This document shows positions 19,602 to 27,182 of a stretch of DNA of 64,000 bases, one piece after another. The stretch lies in the NCBI RefSeq assembly GCF_040784915.1, contig NZ_CP160797.1, forward strand, positions 1,974,137 to 2,038,136, written 5' to 3'. Every line of letters begins with the position of its first letter. Positions within the stretch are counted from its first letter, which is position 1. The position numbers were made by a program, and so were the translations under genes. Below the pieces are notes generated by a model that saw only the letters and a list, made by a program, of their open reading frames with translations, had not been told where the DNA came from and searched no databases. The stretch comes from Bacillus vallismortis. GTDB taxonomy: Bacteria > Bacillota > Bacilli > Bacillales > Bacillaceae.

Positions 19602-20039
19602 ATGTTCACAGTAGACCACAGCAAAGGCGAAGCATTTGAACCAATTAAACCAGGAGAGTATGAAGCGACAGTTATCAACTTTGAAGGAAAAACGGCTGCA
19701 TCCGGCAACCAGCGTCTTGTCGTTGATTATGAAATTCGTTCCGACGTTGAGCAGCCATGTCAGGGGCAGAAAATTCTATATGACAATTTCACTGTTACAG
19801 AAAAAGCATTGTGGAGATTTCATCAAGCATCAAAGGCCGCGGGATTCCCGAACGGAATGAAATTTAAGGATCATATTGAATGGGCCAATGCTTTCCTCAA
19901 TAAACCGATCCGCCTAGTTGTCGGAGAAAGAGAACATAATGGCAATAAGTATCCAGAAGTCAAAGCGTTTAAGCCGTCAGAAGCGCCGGCGCCGGATACC
20001 GGCTCAATTACAGTGAGCGATGAAGATGTACCATTTTGA
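19602..20039 (+). CDS. DUF669 protein, probable single-strand DNA-binding protein
   Basis: 145 residues; TTGGAGGAATTAAAT precedes the ATG, and the in-frame TTG at 19587 is part of that site. The core KPGEYEATVINFEGKTAASG with NQRLVVDYEIRSD is typical of DUF669. The C-terminus SDEDVPF is an acidic tip like the DDDIPF tip of bacterial SSBs, through which SSB recruits partners. Likely works with the Sak4-like ATPase. Confidence 0.78.
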   Translation: MFTVDHSKGEAFEPIKPGEYEATVINFEGKTAASGNQRLVVDYEIRSDVEQPCQGQKILYDNFTVTEKALWRFHQASKAAGFPNGMKFKDHIEWANAFLNKPIRLVVGEREHNGNKYPEVKAFKPSEAPAPDTGSITVSDEDVPF

Positions 20040-20099
20040 TCACAAGAAATACATTTGAGGGAGTGTATAGCTCCCTCGTTTTTAAAGGGGAGTTAATAC

Positions 20100-22514
20100 A
20101 TGTACGACTTTAAAAATATACCACAAGAGCTAAAAAACGCCCCTCAGTGGATTTTATGGCGTTCGGAAGAGCGTAACGGCAAAAAAACGAAAGTGCCATA
20201 TCAGATTGACGGCAGCATGGCTCAGTCAAGCAATAAGCGAACTTGGTCCACCTTTGCCACTATCATGAAGTTTTTCAATGAACAGGAGTATGACGGAATC
20301 GGCTTCATGTTTTCTAAGGATGATCCGTTTATCGGAATAGATATAGATCACTGTGTAAATGATGGTGTTCTGTCTCCTTTCGCTCAGGAAATCATCCAGA
20401 CGATCAGCAGCTATACTGAATACTCTCCAAGTGGCGAAGGTGTTCATATTATCGCGAAAGGCAAGCTCCCATTACGCGGCCCGGGCACAGGGAGAAAAAA
20501 TATAGATAAAGGCCTGGAAGTATACAGGCATGGCCGTTATTTCACATTCACCGGAAACAGTCTTGATGTTGGACCTGTTCAGGAACGATCAGAAGAAATC
20601 AAAACTATCTTTGATAAGTACCTGACAGAGAAGGAAGAAGCAAAACCGGTCAGCACTCGAACACAATCAGCAACCGATATAAGTAATCTTTCAAATAAAG
20701 AAATTTGGGAAAGAATGTTCAACAGTAAAAACGGAAAAAGCATTCAGGACCTTTTTAACGGCCAGCTGATTAATGGAGATCATTCTTCCACAGATATGGC
20801 TTTATGTAATCACTTGGCATTCTGGACGGATAAGGACGCGGCTAAAATGGATTCCATGTTTCGTGAATCAGATTTATTCCGCGAAAAGTGGGATCGGCAG
20901 CACTCAGCAGATGGGGCTACATACGGCGAAATGACTATTGCTGCAGCTATCTACTCGACCGGTTCCACAATATCCGACCTGATGGAACAGCAGGAAAAGC
21001 CATATGAAGTTTATTTTTCTCAGTCTGCCGCCCAGGTAGAAGATACTGAAGAGATCATAGATACACCACCAACTTTTCACCTGACGGAGCTTGGCAATGC
21101 TGAACGCATCGTATATTACCATGGAAAAAATATTCGCTATTGTAATGAGCTTGAATGGCTTATATGGAATGGAAAGCTGTGGCGGGAGGACAGTAAGCGA
21201 AAGATTGAAGCTATAACAGCACAAACCCTCCGGGCGATTTATGGCGAGGCTCAGGCTACTGAGGACGGATATAGGAAGAAACAATTGAACGATTGGGCCA
21301 AAAAATGCGAGCGCCGTAATATTCGAATGAATACGATTCTTGACGCACGGCCAATGGTTTCAGTTAGAAAACAGGAGCTTGATTCACATAAATACTTGTT
21401 CAATTGTGAAAATGGCGTAATTGATTTAAAAACCGGTGACCTCCTGCCGCATGACCGTGATTTGCTGTTTACAAAAATTTCACCGATTGCATATGAAAAG
21501 GACGCTGACTGCCCTAACTGGAAAGCGTTCATGGAGAGTATTTTCATAGATGAAGAGGGCAAAACGAACTATGAAATTATTGAATTTCTGCAGAAAGCTA
21601 TTGGCTATTCATTGACCGGGGATACAACGGAACAAGTCATGTTCTTTCTGTTTGGTAATGGGCGTAACGGTAAATCGACGTTTATCAACACTGTTCAACA
21701 GCTGCTGGGCGACTACGGCCGGCAGACGAACAGCGACACATTCATAAAAAAGAAGAATGATAGCAGCATCAACAATGACATAGCCCGCCTCGACGGGGCG
21801 CGCTTTGTGTCGGCCGTTGAGAGTGAAGAAGGACAGCAACTGTCTGAGTCGTTGGTGAAGCAGATCACCGGGGGCGAAAAGATGTCCGCGCGTTTCTTAC
21901 GCCAGGAATATTTTGAGTTTACACCAGAATTTAAAGTGTTTTTTACGACAAACCATAAACCAATTGTAAAGGGCAGCGATGAGGGTATCTGGCGCCGTAT
22001 CCGGCTTGTCCCGTTTACTGTCACCATTCCGAAAGAGAAAGTGGACAAAAGTCTTCCGCAGAAACTTGCTACAGAAATGCCTGGCATTCTCAGGTGGGCG
22101 GTGGAAGGCTGCTTGAAGTGGCAGAAGGAAGGGCTTAAGGAACCAGAAGTGATCCGAAAAGCTACGGAGGGTTACCGTGAGGATATGGATATATTAGGGC
22201 CGTATATGTCAGAAAGATGTGTTGTTCATCCTTCCGCAAAAATTGAAGCAAAAGAGCTCTATAAGGATTACAAAAACTGGTGTTATGAAAATGATGAGAT
22301 TGAACTCAAAAATCGTGCTTTTTATAGACAAATTGAAATTCGAGGGTTTAAGAAGGAAAACGGAGCGAAAAATAAAGTCTTCTTTTATGGTGTAGGGCTA
22401 AACAAATATCAGAGCCACTTGAATTTTTCGGAAAGGGTTAACGAAGGGGTTAATGAATCAAATACAAACAGTGACTCCAAAAAGGTTACTTCTATAAATA
22501 GAAAAAAGCTATAA
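20100..22514 (+). CDS. Phage primase-helicase (PrimPol-like plus D5/SF3 helicase)
   Basis: 804 residues, AAAGGGGAG upstream. N-terminal part (about 1-190): PQWILWRSEE, then FIGIDIDHCV with the acidic pair of a primase/polymerase and GEGVHIIAKGKLP with the catalytic-type His. Central linker, then a D5-type N region and an SF3 helicase: FLFGNGRNGKSTF (Walker A, about 513-525), ARFVSAVESEEGQQ (Walker B type, about 561-574), FKVFFTTNHKP (sensor, about 610-620). C-terminal winged-helix region. It starts replication at the candidate origin found next to its 3' end. Confidence 0.88.
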   Translation: MYDFKNIPQELKNAPQWILWRSEERNGKKTKVPYQIDGSMAQSSNKRTWSTFATIMKFFNEQEYDGIGFMFSKDDPFIGIDIDHCVNDGVLSPFAQEIIQTISSYTEYSPSGEGVHIIAKGKLPLRGPGTGRKNIDKGLEVYRHGRYFTFTGNSLDVGPVQERSEEIKTIFDKYLTEKEEAKPVSTRTQSATDISNLSNKEIWERMFNSKNGKSIQDLFNGQLINGDHSSTDMALCNHLAFWTDKDAAKMDSMFRESDLFREKWDRQHSADGATYGEMTIAAAIYSTGSTISDLMEQQEKPYEVYFSQSAAQVEDTEEIIDTPPTFHLTELGNAERIVYYHGKNIRYCNELEWLIWNGKLWREDSKRKIEAITAQTLRAIYGEAQATEDGYRKKQLNDWAKKCERRNIRMNTILDARPMVSVRKQELDSHKYLFNCENGVIDLKTGDLLPHDRDLLFTKISPIAYEKDADCPNWKAFMESIFIDEEGKTNYEIIEFLQKAIGYSLTGDTTEQVMFFLFGNGRNGKSTFINTVQQLLGDYGRQTNSDTFIKKKNDSSINNDIARLDGARFVSAVESEEGQQLSESLVKQITGGEKMSARFLRQEYFEFTPEFKVFFTTNHKPIVKGSDEGIWRRIRLVPFTVTIPKEKVDKSLPQKLATEMPGILRWAVEGCLKWQKEGLKEPEVIRKATEGYREDMDILGPYMSERCVVHPSAKIEAKELYKDYKNWCYENDEIELKNRAFYRQIEIRGFKKENGAKNKVFFYGVGLNKYQSHLNFSERVNEGVNESNTNSDSKKVTSINRKKL

Positions 22515-22688
22515 ATCCTTTAGTACCAAGGGGTTAAGGCTCTATCTATAGATTTTAATTATTTTTAGGGTTAATAAGGGTTAATGATTTTGTTTGTTCT
22601 CCTCACATGAAAATTAATTAATAAAAAAATAAATATATATATAGGGCTTTAATACAAAATGCATTAACCTTCGTTAACTCATTAACCC
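22435..22688 (+). other. Candidate phage replication origin (GGTTAA iterons)
   Basis: The motif GGGTTAA occurs at about 22435, 22447, 22531, 22568 and 22578, and inverted as TTAACC/TTAACG/TTAACCC at 22664, 22674 and 22682. Between them lies an AT-only stretch (22600-22645) with TATATATATA. The cluster begins in the 3' end of the primase-helicase gene. Iterons plus an AT-rich element next to an initiator gene is the usual form of a phage origin. Confidence 0.65.
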
Positions 22689-22713
22689 GTTTTGATAAAA
22701 AGAGGTGAGAAAA

Positions 22714-23151
22714 TTGCACCCAAAACAAATTTGTTCCGATTTAGAGGTATTGGGCTCTCGTTTGGTTCTTGATGGAAACGATCTTTATATTGAGAAACCA
22801 GAGAAAGTCTATCCGGAACTTGAGGCGTTTGTCCAATCTTATAAAAAGCGAATTATCCGGTATTTGAAAGGCGAATACTCGGATCATGAACATAATGTGA
22901 AACAGACAATAGATAAAATCATTAATTATTACATGGGTATTGATCAAGAAATTAATAGAAAAATAGATGACTGGTTCAATCATGATTATGAATCAGTTAT
23001 GAAGGTGATGAAGTTGCTTGTTCTCTTTTGGGAGAACGGCTGGAGGGAGCTAAAGGAATCCGTTTCAAACTTTGAAAGTGAGGAAACGGACCGGCTATCC
23101 ATAGAAATTTATGATCGGGCCATGTCGTATTTTAAGGGGAAGAAAGCATGA
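22714..23151 (+). CDS. Hypothetical phage protein, 145 aa
   Basis: TTG with AGAGGTGAG upstream. The N-terminus (DLEVLGSRLVLDGNDLYIEKP, near residues 8-27) resembles the small TubC-like N-terminal docking-type fold seen in some phage replication proteins; the rest is helical. It overlaps the ERCC4 nuclease gene by 4 bases (ATGA). Confidence 0.6.
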   Translation: MHPKQICSDLEVLGSRLVLDGNDLYIEKPEKVYPELEAFVQSYKKRIIRYLKGEYSDHEHNVKQTIDKIINYYMGIDQEINRKIDDWFNHDYESVMKVMKLLVLFWENGWRELKESVSNFESEETDRLSIEIYDRAMSYFKGKKA

Positions 23152-23687
23152 CAATTATTCACTATAACTATTCGGAAACTGAGTTAAAAGAGATTCTGGA
23201 CAGCATGATCATTATTGTGGATACGAGGGAGCAAAAGAATCAGCATGTTCTTGATTATCTCCGTAAAAAGAAAGTGGCAATCAAATTCAAAGGAATGAAA
23301 ACCGGCGATTACTCGGCCATGATTCCCAAGAATGATGAACTTGGAATCAGCCGTGATATGTATTTGAATGCAGCCATTGAACGGAAAAATGGAGTGGACG
23401 AGTTGGTGCAGTCGATTAAAGACCGTTCTCGTTTTGAAAATGAATTGATTCGAGCGTCCAGGCATCCGTTCACTCTTCTTGTGGAAGACCTGGAAGGGTA
23501 TCAAAAGATACTCAACGGAAAATATCGTTCAAAGTATGAACCGAAAGCGCTGCTGGGCAGCTTGAAAACATTTGAAGTTCGTTACAACTTTTCAACGGTT
23601 TTTATCAGTCCTAACGCTACCGGCAATTACATTTATCATCACTTTCATTACATGGCTCGGGAACTGCTGAAAGGCGGGCTTGTGTAA
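23148..23687 (+). CDS. ERCC4-domain nuclease
   Basis: 179 residues. XPF/ERCC4-type active site: IIIVDTREQ (about residues 21-29), GMKTGDYSAMI (about 49-59), and AAIERKNGVDELVQSI (about 75-90), i.e. the D...GDY...ERK order. The family cuts branched or flap DNA. Located in the replication/recombination block after the primase-helicase. Confidence 0.85.
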   Translation: MTIIHYNYSETELKEILDSMIIIVDTREQKNQHVLDYLRKKKVAIKFKGMKTGDYSAMIPKNDELGISRDMYLNAAIERKNGVDELVQSIKDRSRFENELIRASRHPFTLLVEDLEGYQKILNGKYRSKYEPKALLGSLKTFEVRYNFSTVFISPNATGNYIYHHFHYMARELLKGGLV

Positions 23688-23720
23688 ATCTGAATAAAAC
23701 AATCAAAGGGAGGAAGTATC

Positions 23721-24236
23721 ATGGCATTTGTAGGTTTTGAAGAATCGAAGGAAGTACGGCAGCTGGCTGAAAGCATAATTGACGAGCATCACCCACATTT
23801 AAAAGACGCTAAACAGCAAATTGGTTTTTATCTCCGTGAGGGTAACAGCAAATGGGCAGGAAAGGCGAAAAAATGCACAGCATTCGAACGTCATATGACG
23901 GATTACATGCTTTTCGTGTTTATCAATAAGGCTGCATGGAAGACAATGCCGGAGGAACAGCGCGCTGCCCTGGTAGATCATGAGCTTTGCCATTTTACTC
24001 GAGAAGAATGGGAAGAGCCAGACCCGAAAGACCAAAGTAAATGGGTGACTGTATACGGCTCTGCCACTGATCCAGACAGCTGGGGATTCCGTGAGCATGA
24101 CGTTGAGGAATTCTCTGAAATTATCGAGCGTCATGGTTTATGGGATACCGGTATTGAAACATTTGCAGAGGCAGTCCGTGAAGCCGATCACCAAATGAGC
24201 ATTTCTGACGTGCAGCGTTTATCTAGGGTGAAATAA
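23721..24236 (+). CDS. Putative phage metallopeptidase
   Basis: 171 residues, AAAGGGAGG upstream. Contains VDHELCHF (about residues 86-93), an HExxH zinc motif, after MPEEQRAALV, and a downstream Glu/His-rich region (EHDVEEFSEIIERHG). It matches the putative phage metallopeptidase family found in Bacillus and Staphylococcus phages. The target is unknown. Confidence 0.75.
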   Translation: MAFVGFEESKEVRQLAESIIDEHHPHLKDAKQQIGFYLREGNSKWAGKAKKCTAFERHMTDYMLFVFINKAAWKTMPEEQRAALVDHELCHFTREEWEEPDPKDQSKWVTVYGSATDPDSWGFREHDVEEFSEIIERHGLWDTGIETFAEAVREADHQMSISDVQRLSRVK

Positions 24237-24407
24237 ATGGGAGTAGTCAGAAACTTTATATTAGGGGATTTTGCATGCATCGGAACCGAACATGAGTTCG
24301 TTTTGGTTATGAAAAATAAAATATACGGTCCTTATGAGAATAGCAAATTTAAAGCCATGTTGTATGCGTTGGAATGTGGCTTGAAAAGTGAAAGGACAGC
24401 GAAATGA
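24237..24407 (+). CDS. Hypothetical phage protein, 56 aa
   Basis: The ATG follows the metallopeptidase stop without a gap, so translation is likely coupled. Sequence MGVVRNFILGDFACIGTEHE and on has two short beta-like parts; no family recognised. Confidence 0.5.
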   Translation: MGVVRNFILGDFACIGTEHEFVLVMKNKIYGPYENSKFKAMLYALECGLKSERTAK

Positions 24408-24508
24408 TTATATTTATAGGCTCACTATTCGTTATTAATTCAGTGGCTCTTGCCTTATGGATTTGCTTAACAGAACGCCGAATACAAAAATGGGAACGTG
24501 AAAAATAG
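24404..24508 (+). CDS. Small single-span membrane protein, 34 aa
   Basis: Start overlaps the previous stop (ATGA). Residues 2-21 are hydrophobic (IIFIGSLFVINSVALALWIC), followed by a charged tail (RRIQKWEREK). Placement before ArpU. Function unknown. Confidence 0.5.
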   Translation: MIIFIGSLFVINSVALALWICLTERRIQKWEREK

Positions 24509-24525
24509 AGGAAAGGAGGACGGGT

Positions 24526-24903
24526 GTGACAGAACAACTTTCATTCCTTCATCCTGTGGATTTGAAGGCAGTCCGTAAAATTGTAATCAAAGAACTCAAA
24601 GATTATCGAGCTTTGAAAGTACAGCTTGAGAATAAAAAGGAATCGGTTGACGCTGGCATCAGCCCGTTTCCTTCTATCAGAGATTCTTTCATCTTAAATG
24701 AATTGAAAGTCAAACAGATGGAAAGGGCGTTAGAAAACAGCCTAGATGAAGAAGAACGCATGATCATTGAGAAAAAATACTTATCAGCCAGCCAAACAAA
24801 AGACATTCATATCTATATGGAACTTGGTATGAAGAAGGACACCTATTATGAAATAAAACAGCGTGCCATCCTACGTATTGCCACAGCACTCGGAATCATC
24901 TGA
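24526..24903 (+). CDS. ArpU-family late transcription regulator
   Basis: 125 residues from GTG with AAAGGAGG upstream. ArpU/RinA-type regulators switch on phage late genes. Seen: helical region with LDEEERMIIEKKYLSA (about residues 72-87), then a C-terminal sigma-like HTH (MKKDTYYEIKQRAILRIATAL, in part). It is the last gene before the cargo segment and the packaging genes, the normal position. Confidence 0.78.
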   Translation: MTEQLSFLHPVDLKAVRKIVIKELKDYRALKVQLENKKESVDAGISPFPSIRDSFILNELKVKQMERALENSLDEEERMIIEKKYLSASQTKDIHIYMELGMKKDTYYEIKQRAILRIATALGII

Positions 24904-24914
24904 GTGCTCTTTTT
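24885..24914 (+). terminator. Terminator at the end of arpU
   Basis: AGCACTC and GAGTGCT flank the arpU stop codon and are followed by a CTTTTT tail. Confidence 0.75.
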
Positions 24915-25047
24915 AATAAATTGGGTATAAAGTTTAGTTGAGATGTACTTGATCATGAAATTGTAGGAGTAAATAACCTATTTTATGGAAAGTGGTGTTT
25001 ATATAATTTTGATTGTGGTAGCCTTGAGCCTTGGGAGGGATTGAAAA

Positions 25048-25674
25048 GTGAAAAGGAAAATTGTAAGCATAATTCTTGTATTGAGTTTAGTCTGTGGATT
25101 TGCATTACCTTCTTTTGCGAAAACCTCTACGAATAACGAAAATGTAACACCTGTTAATGGAATGAAGATTATTAACCAGTCAGAGGATGCTTCAACTTAC
25201 ACAATGGAACTTGACGGCAAGCAATATCTTATTGACCAAAAGACACTTGATAAAGGGTCGTCTAAAGAAGCTATCAAGGTCGATCAATATTTATTAACAA
25301 AGGGCTCAAAAAAGTTAGTTGATACGGCTACCGTTAGGGTCTCTGAGGTAACCAGTGATGCTTCGGTTATGGCTTGCAGAGGAAAGCAGAGTGTAAAAGT
25401 TAAAGTTCCGATTGTACAGGTTAATATGAATTCCTGTAAGATTAAAAGCTTCTTAAATATTATTGAAGATGCAGATGGAGCAGCCGGAGCCATTGCTGGT
25501 ATCGCGGCATTGCTTAGAACGTTACCGGGAATCTCTTTATACGCAGGTGCTCTTGCCGGAGCATTGTGGGCGAGTAAATGGGCAATAAAGAAAGTTTCCG
25601 ATAATGGTAAGTACGGGATCTCGTATCATTGGTTAATTGGCACAACAGTTATTGTTCCATGGAGAAATGCATAA
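25048..25674 (+). CDS. Secreted protein with hydrophobic C-terminal domain
   Basis: 208 residues from GTG with GGGAGGG upstream. A Sec signal peptide (basic KRK, hydrophobic IILVLSLVCGFALPS, likely cut after SFA near residue 24), a propeptide-like region, then two Cys (near residues 111 and 131) and a Gly/Ala-rich hydrophobic hairpin (AAGAIAGIAALLRTLPG and YAGALAGALWASKW) ending in WLIGTTVIVPWRNA. A secreted, membrane-active protein is plausible. Own terminators bound this two-gene unit, so it is cargo, not phage structure. No family recognised. Confidence 0.7.
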   Translation: MKRKIVSIILVLSLVCGFALPSFAKTSTNNENVTPVNGMKIINQSEDASTYTMELDGKQYLIDQKTLDKGSSKEAIKVDQYLLTKGSKKLVDTATVRVSEVTSDASVMACRGKQSVKVKVPIVQVNMNSCKIKSFLNIIEDADGAAGAIAGIAALLRTLPGISLYAGALAGALWASKWAIKKVSDNGKYGISYHWLIGTTVIVPWRNA

Positions 25675-25693
25675 ACGAGGTGTTAAATAATAA

Positions 25694-25852
25694 ATGAATC
25701 GTATATTAGTTTCAATTGCTATAATCATATTCATAATTGAATATTTTATAGCTCCACTCACACAATTAGACACAGGGAAATACGGTACGTTTATTGGTTT
25801 GATCTTATTGAGCATTGTTGTTCTAAGATTAGATGATAATAAGAAGAAATGA
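25694..25852 (+). CDS. Small two-span membrane protein, 52 aa
   Basis: ATG with ACGAGGTG upstream, 19 bases after the secreted protein. Two hydrophobic segments (ILVSIAIIIFIIEYFIA and FIGLILLSIVVL) and a basic end (DDNKKK). Its place directly behind a secreted, membrane-active-looking protein and before a terminator is what a bacteriocin immunity protein would show. That role is inference only. Confidence 0.6.
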   Translation: MNRILVSIAIIIFIIEYFIAPLTQLDTGKYGTFIGLILLSIVVLRLDDNKKK

Positions 25853-25858
25853 ATCAAA

Positions 25859-25887
25859 AAGGACAGGATAAAACCTGTTCTTTTTTT
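25859..25887 (+). terminator. Terminator of the two-gene cargo unit
   Basis: GGACAGG and CCTGTTC form the stem, followed by seven T. Confidence 0.85.
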
Positions 25888-25926
25888 GTTTTTAATCATT
25901 AATTGTCGACAAATTCCCGATAAAAC

Positions 25927-25957
25927 AGGGGACATTTTAGGGGACAAAAAGGGGGAC
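25927..25957 (+). repeat. Tandem GGGGAC repeats
   Basis: GGGGACA, GGGGACA and GGGGGAC follow each other with 5-6 base A/T spacers. Three runs of four or more G in 31 bases is unusual for this AT-rich region. It may be a protein-binding array or a leftover integrase arm array of another phage. Confidence 0.5.
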
Positions 25958-26037
25958 TATTTATGTTTGAAATCTCGATAAACTTAACCTATCAACGAAA
26001 TACGATAAATAAAACTTATCGAAATATACGGGAGAAG

Positions 26038-26225
26038 CGTCTTTCCCTTATCAAGACGAATTCGGATACGGAACAAAGGTGTTGAGGAATGAAGCCAAAA
26101 CGAGAGGAACATTCTGAGCCTGGATAGCAGCTAGTCTGAGGCGTCCGTATCGGGAGAATAGTATTATCGTATTTCATTGTGCGATCTTACTATACTTGGC
26201 TTCCTCTCGGAGTATGTGTAAGATC
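26038..26225 (+). ncRNA. Candidate structured RNA
   Basis: No coding frame, but several nested pairings: CGTCTT/AAGACG (26038/26053), GATACGG/CCGTATC (26065/26145), GATCTTAC/GTAAGATC (26183/26218) with inner ATACT/AGTAT. The loop of the last hairpin, TGGCTTCCTCTCGG (26197-26210), is perfectly complementary to upstream GAAGCCA (26091-26097) and to CGAGAGGAA (26101-26109), which are mutually exclusive partners. This predicts a pseudoknot or a switch. The strand is a guess from the downstream gene direction. No known RNA family is recognised. Confidence 0.45.
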
Positions 26226-26285
26226 AATCTTAAAAAAGCGATTAGCATAAGGAGTGAATATAAGAAAATAAAACCAAATTTTATA

Positions 26286-26314
26286 TTGACGGTTGTAAAT
26301 ATAAATGTTATAAT
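26286..26314 (+). promoter_or_regulatory. Promoter of the toxin-like small ORF
   Basis: TTGACG - 17 bp - TATAAT, with TG one base before the -10 (TGTTATAAT), so it is also an extended -10. The transcript would have a leader of about 25 bases up to the ATG at 26345, holding AAAGGAGGTG. Confidence 0.8.
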
Positions 26315-26344
26315 AAGAGTATAGAAAGGAGGTGTTGAGAGAGC

Positions 26345-26494
26345 ATGGAAATGGTTGAGCTTATCCTTCGGGACTTGGCTTGGCTGGTTGCAATCCTTAC
26401 AGGAATCACAACCATGATCAAGAATATCAAGGAAATGAAGGAAAGCAAAAACAAAAAACGACGTTCTCCCGCCAAGAAGAAACGTCGCACATAA
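26345..26494 (+). CDS. Candidate type I toxin: one membrane span plus basic tail, 49 aa
   Basis: Very strong ribosome site AAAGGAGGTG, ATG, then a hydrophobic helix (about residues 4-24, ILRDLAWLVAILTGITTMI) and a highly basic tail (KNKKRRSPAKKKRRT). This architecture matches YonT-like type I toxins of B. subtilis prophages in form; I do not claim sequence homology. An opposing promoter at 26524-26551 would make an RNA antisense to the whole ORF. A 7-bp hairpin (26500-26518) follows the stop. Confidence 0.65.
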   Translation: MEMVELILRDLAWLVAILTGITTMIKNIKEMKESKNKKRRSPAKKKRRT

Positions 26495-26523
26495 GCACAG
26501 AGGGGATTTATTCCCCTCACCTT

Positions 26524-26551
26524 ATTATAACACTTTGTGTTCCATGCTCAA
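26524..26551 (-). promoter_or_regulatory. Antisense promoter facing the toxin-like ORF
   Basis: On the minus strand TTGAGC (26551-26546) - 16 bp - TATAAT (26529-26524) with a TG extension (TGTTATAAT). The RNA would start near 26517, directly downstream of the toxin stop, and run through the hairpin and the ORF. Two strong extended -10 promoters face each other across 200 bases. Confidence 0.65.
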
Positions 26552-26555
26552 GCAT

Positions 26556-26738
26556 ATGAAAAAACTAGTAGATGGCTCAACAATTTTATTTTTCATTCTG
26601 TTTGTGATCGTATTTGTGGATAAAGACTACAGCAATTTAGACACCCTAGACATTATAACAATGGTATTGGCTTTGATATGGCTGGTAATGACCATCATTA
26701 ATATTATCCTTAAATGGAGGAACCTGCGGAATGACTAA
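26556..26738 (+). CDS. Small two-span membrane protein, 60 aa
   Basis: Starts MKKLVDGSTILFFILFVIVF; an earlier in-frame ATG at 26535 exists. Neither has a good ribosome site, so the start is uncertain. Two hydrophobic segments (about residues 8-21 and 34-52). The stop overlaps the next gene by 8 bases, which supports that it is translated. Function unknown. Confidence 0.5.
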   Translation: MKKLVDGSTILFFILFVIVFVDKDYSNLDTLDIITMVLALIWLVMTIINIILKWRNLRND

Positions 26739-26943
26739 GTTTGTTTTTGAGAATGTTGACGAGCTGAGAGAGTTCATGGACAAAGAAGTTATAACGACAT
26801 CTGAGGCCATTGAGATTATCGGATGCAGCAGGCAGAACCTTAAACAGTTGGTTGACTATGGTACATTAAAACCGATTAAAACAACAAATAGAGATCGCCT
26901 GTTCTTGAAAAAAGATATTGAAGGCTATAAGAAGAAACGTTGA
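26731..26943 (+). CDS. Excisionase/MerR-like small DNA-binding protein, 70 aa
   Basis: AATGGAGG upstream. The core TTSEAIEIIGCSRQNLKQLVDYG (about residues 22-44, in parts) and LKPIKTTNRDRLFLKKDIEGY is a winged HTH of the excisionase type. Sits between the cargo segment and the packaging module. Confidence 0.7.
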   Translation: MTKFVFENVDELREFMDKEVITTSEAIEIIGCSRQNLKQLVDYGTLKPIKTTNRDRLFLKKDIEGYKKKR

Positions 26944-26945
26944 TT

Positions 26946-26972
26946 GCACCCACATCTAAAGGGTGCTTTTTT
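26946..26972 (+). terminator. Terminator after the HTH gene
   Basis: GCACCC and GGGTGC with a 9-base loop, followed by six T. Confidence 0.85.
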
Positions 26973-27182
26973 ATTTGGGTAGTTGCAGACCACCAAAGGT
27001 GTTCAGGTGCACATGAGCATTGGAGGAAAGGAACGTTTCAGGGGGAAGGGGAACCTTTAAACAGTCTTAATCCCCCTTGTATATTCTCTGTAAACTGCTT
27101 CCGGTAAATCTCAGGATAGACAATTGGCGGTTAACGGCTTGAGTGCGGTGGCAGTTTAGAAAGAATATGAAGGAGGGATAGC

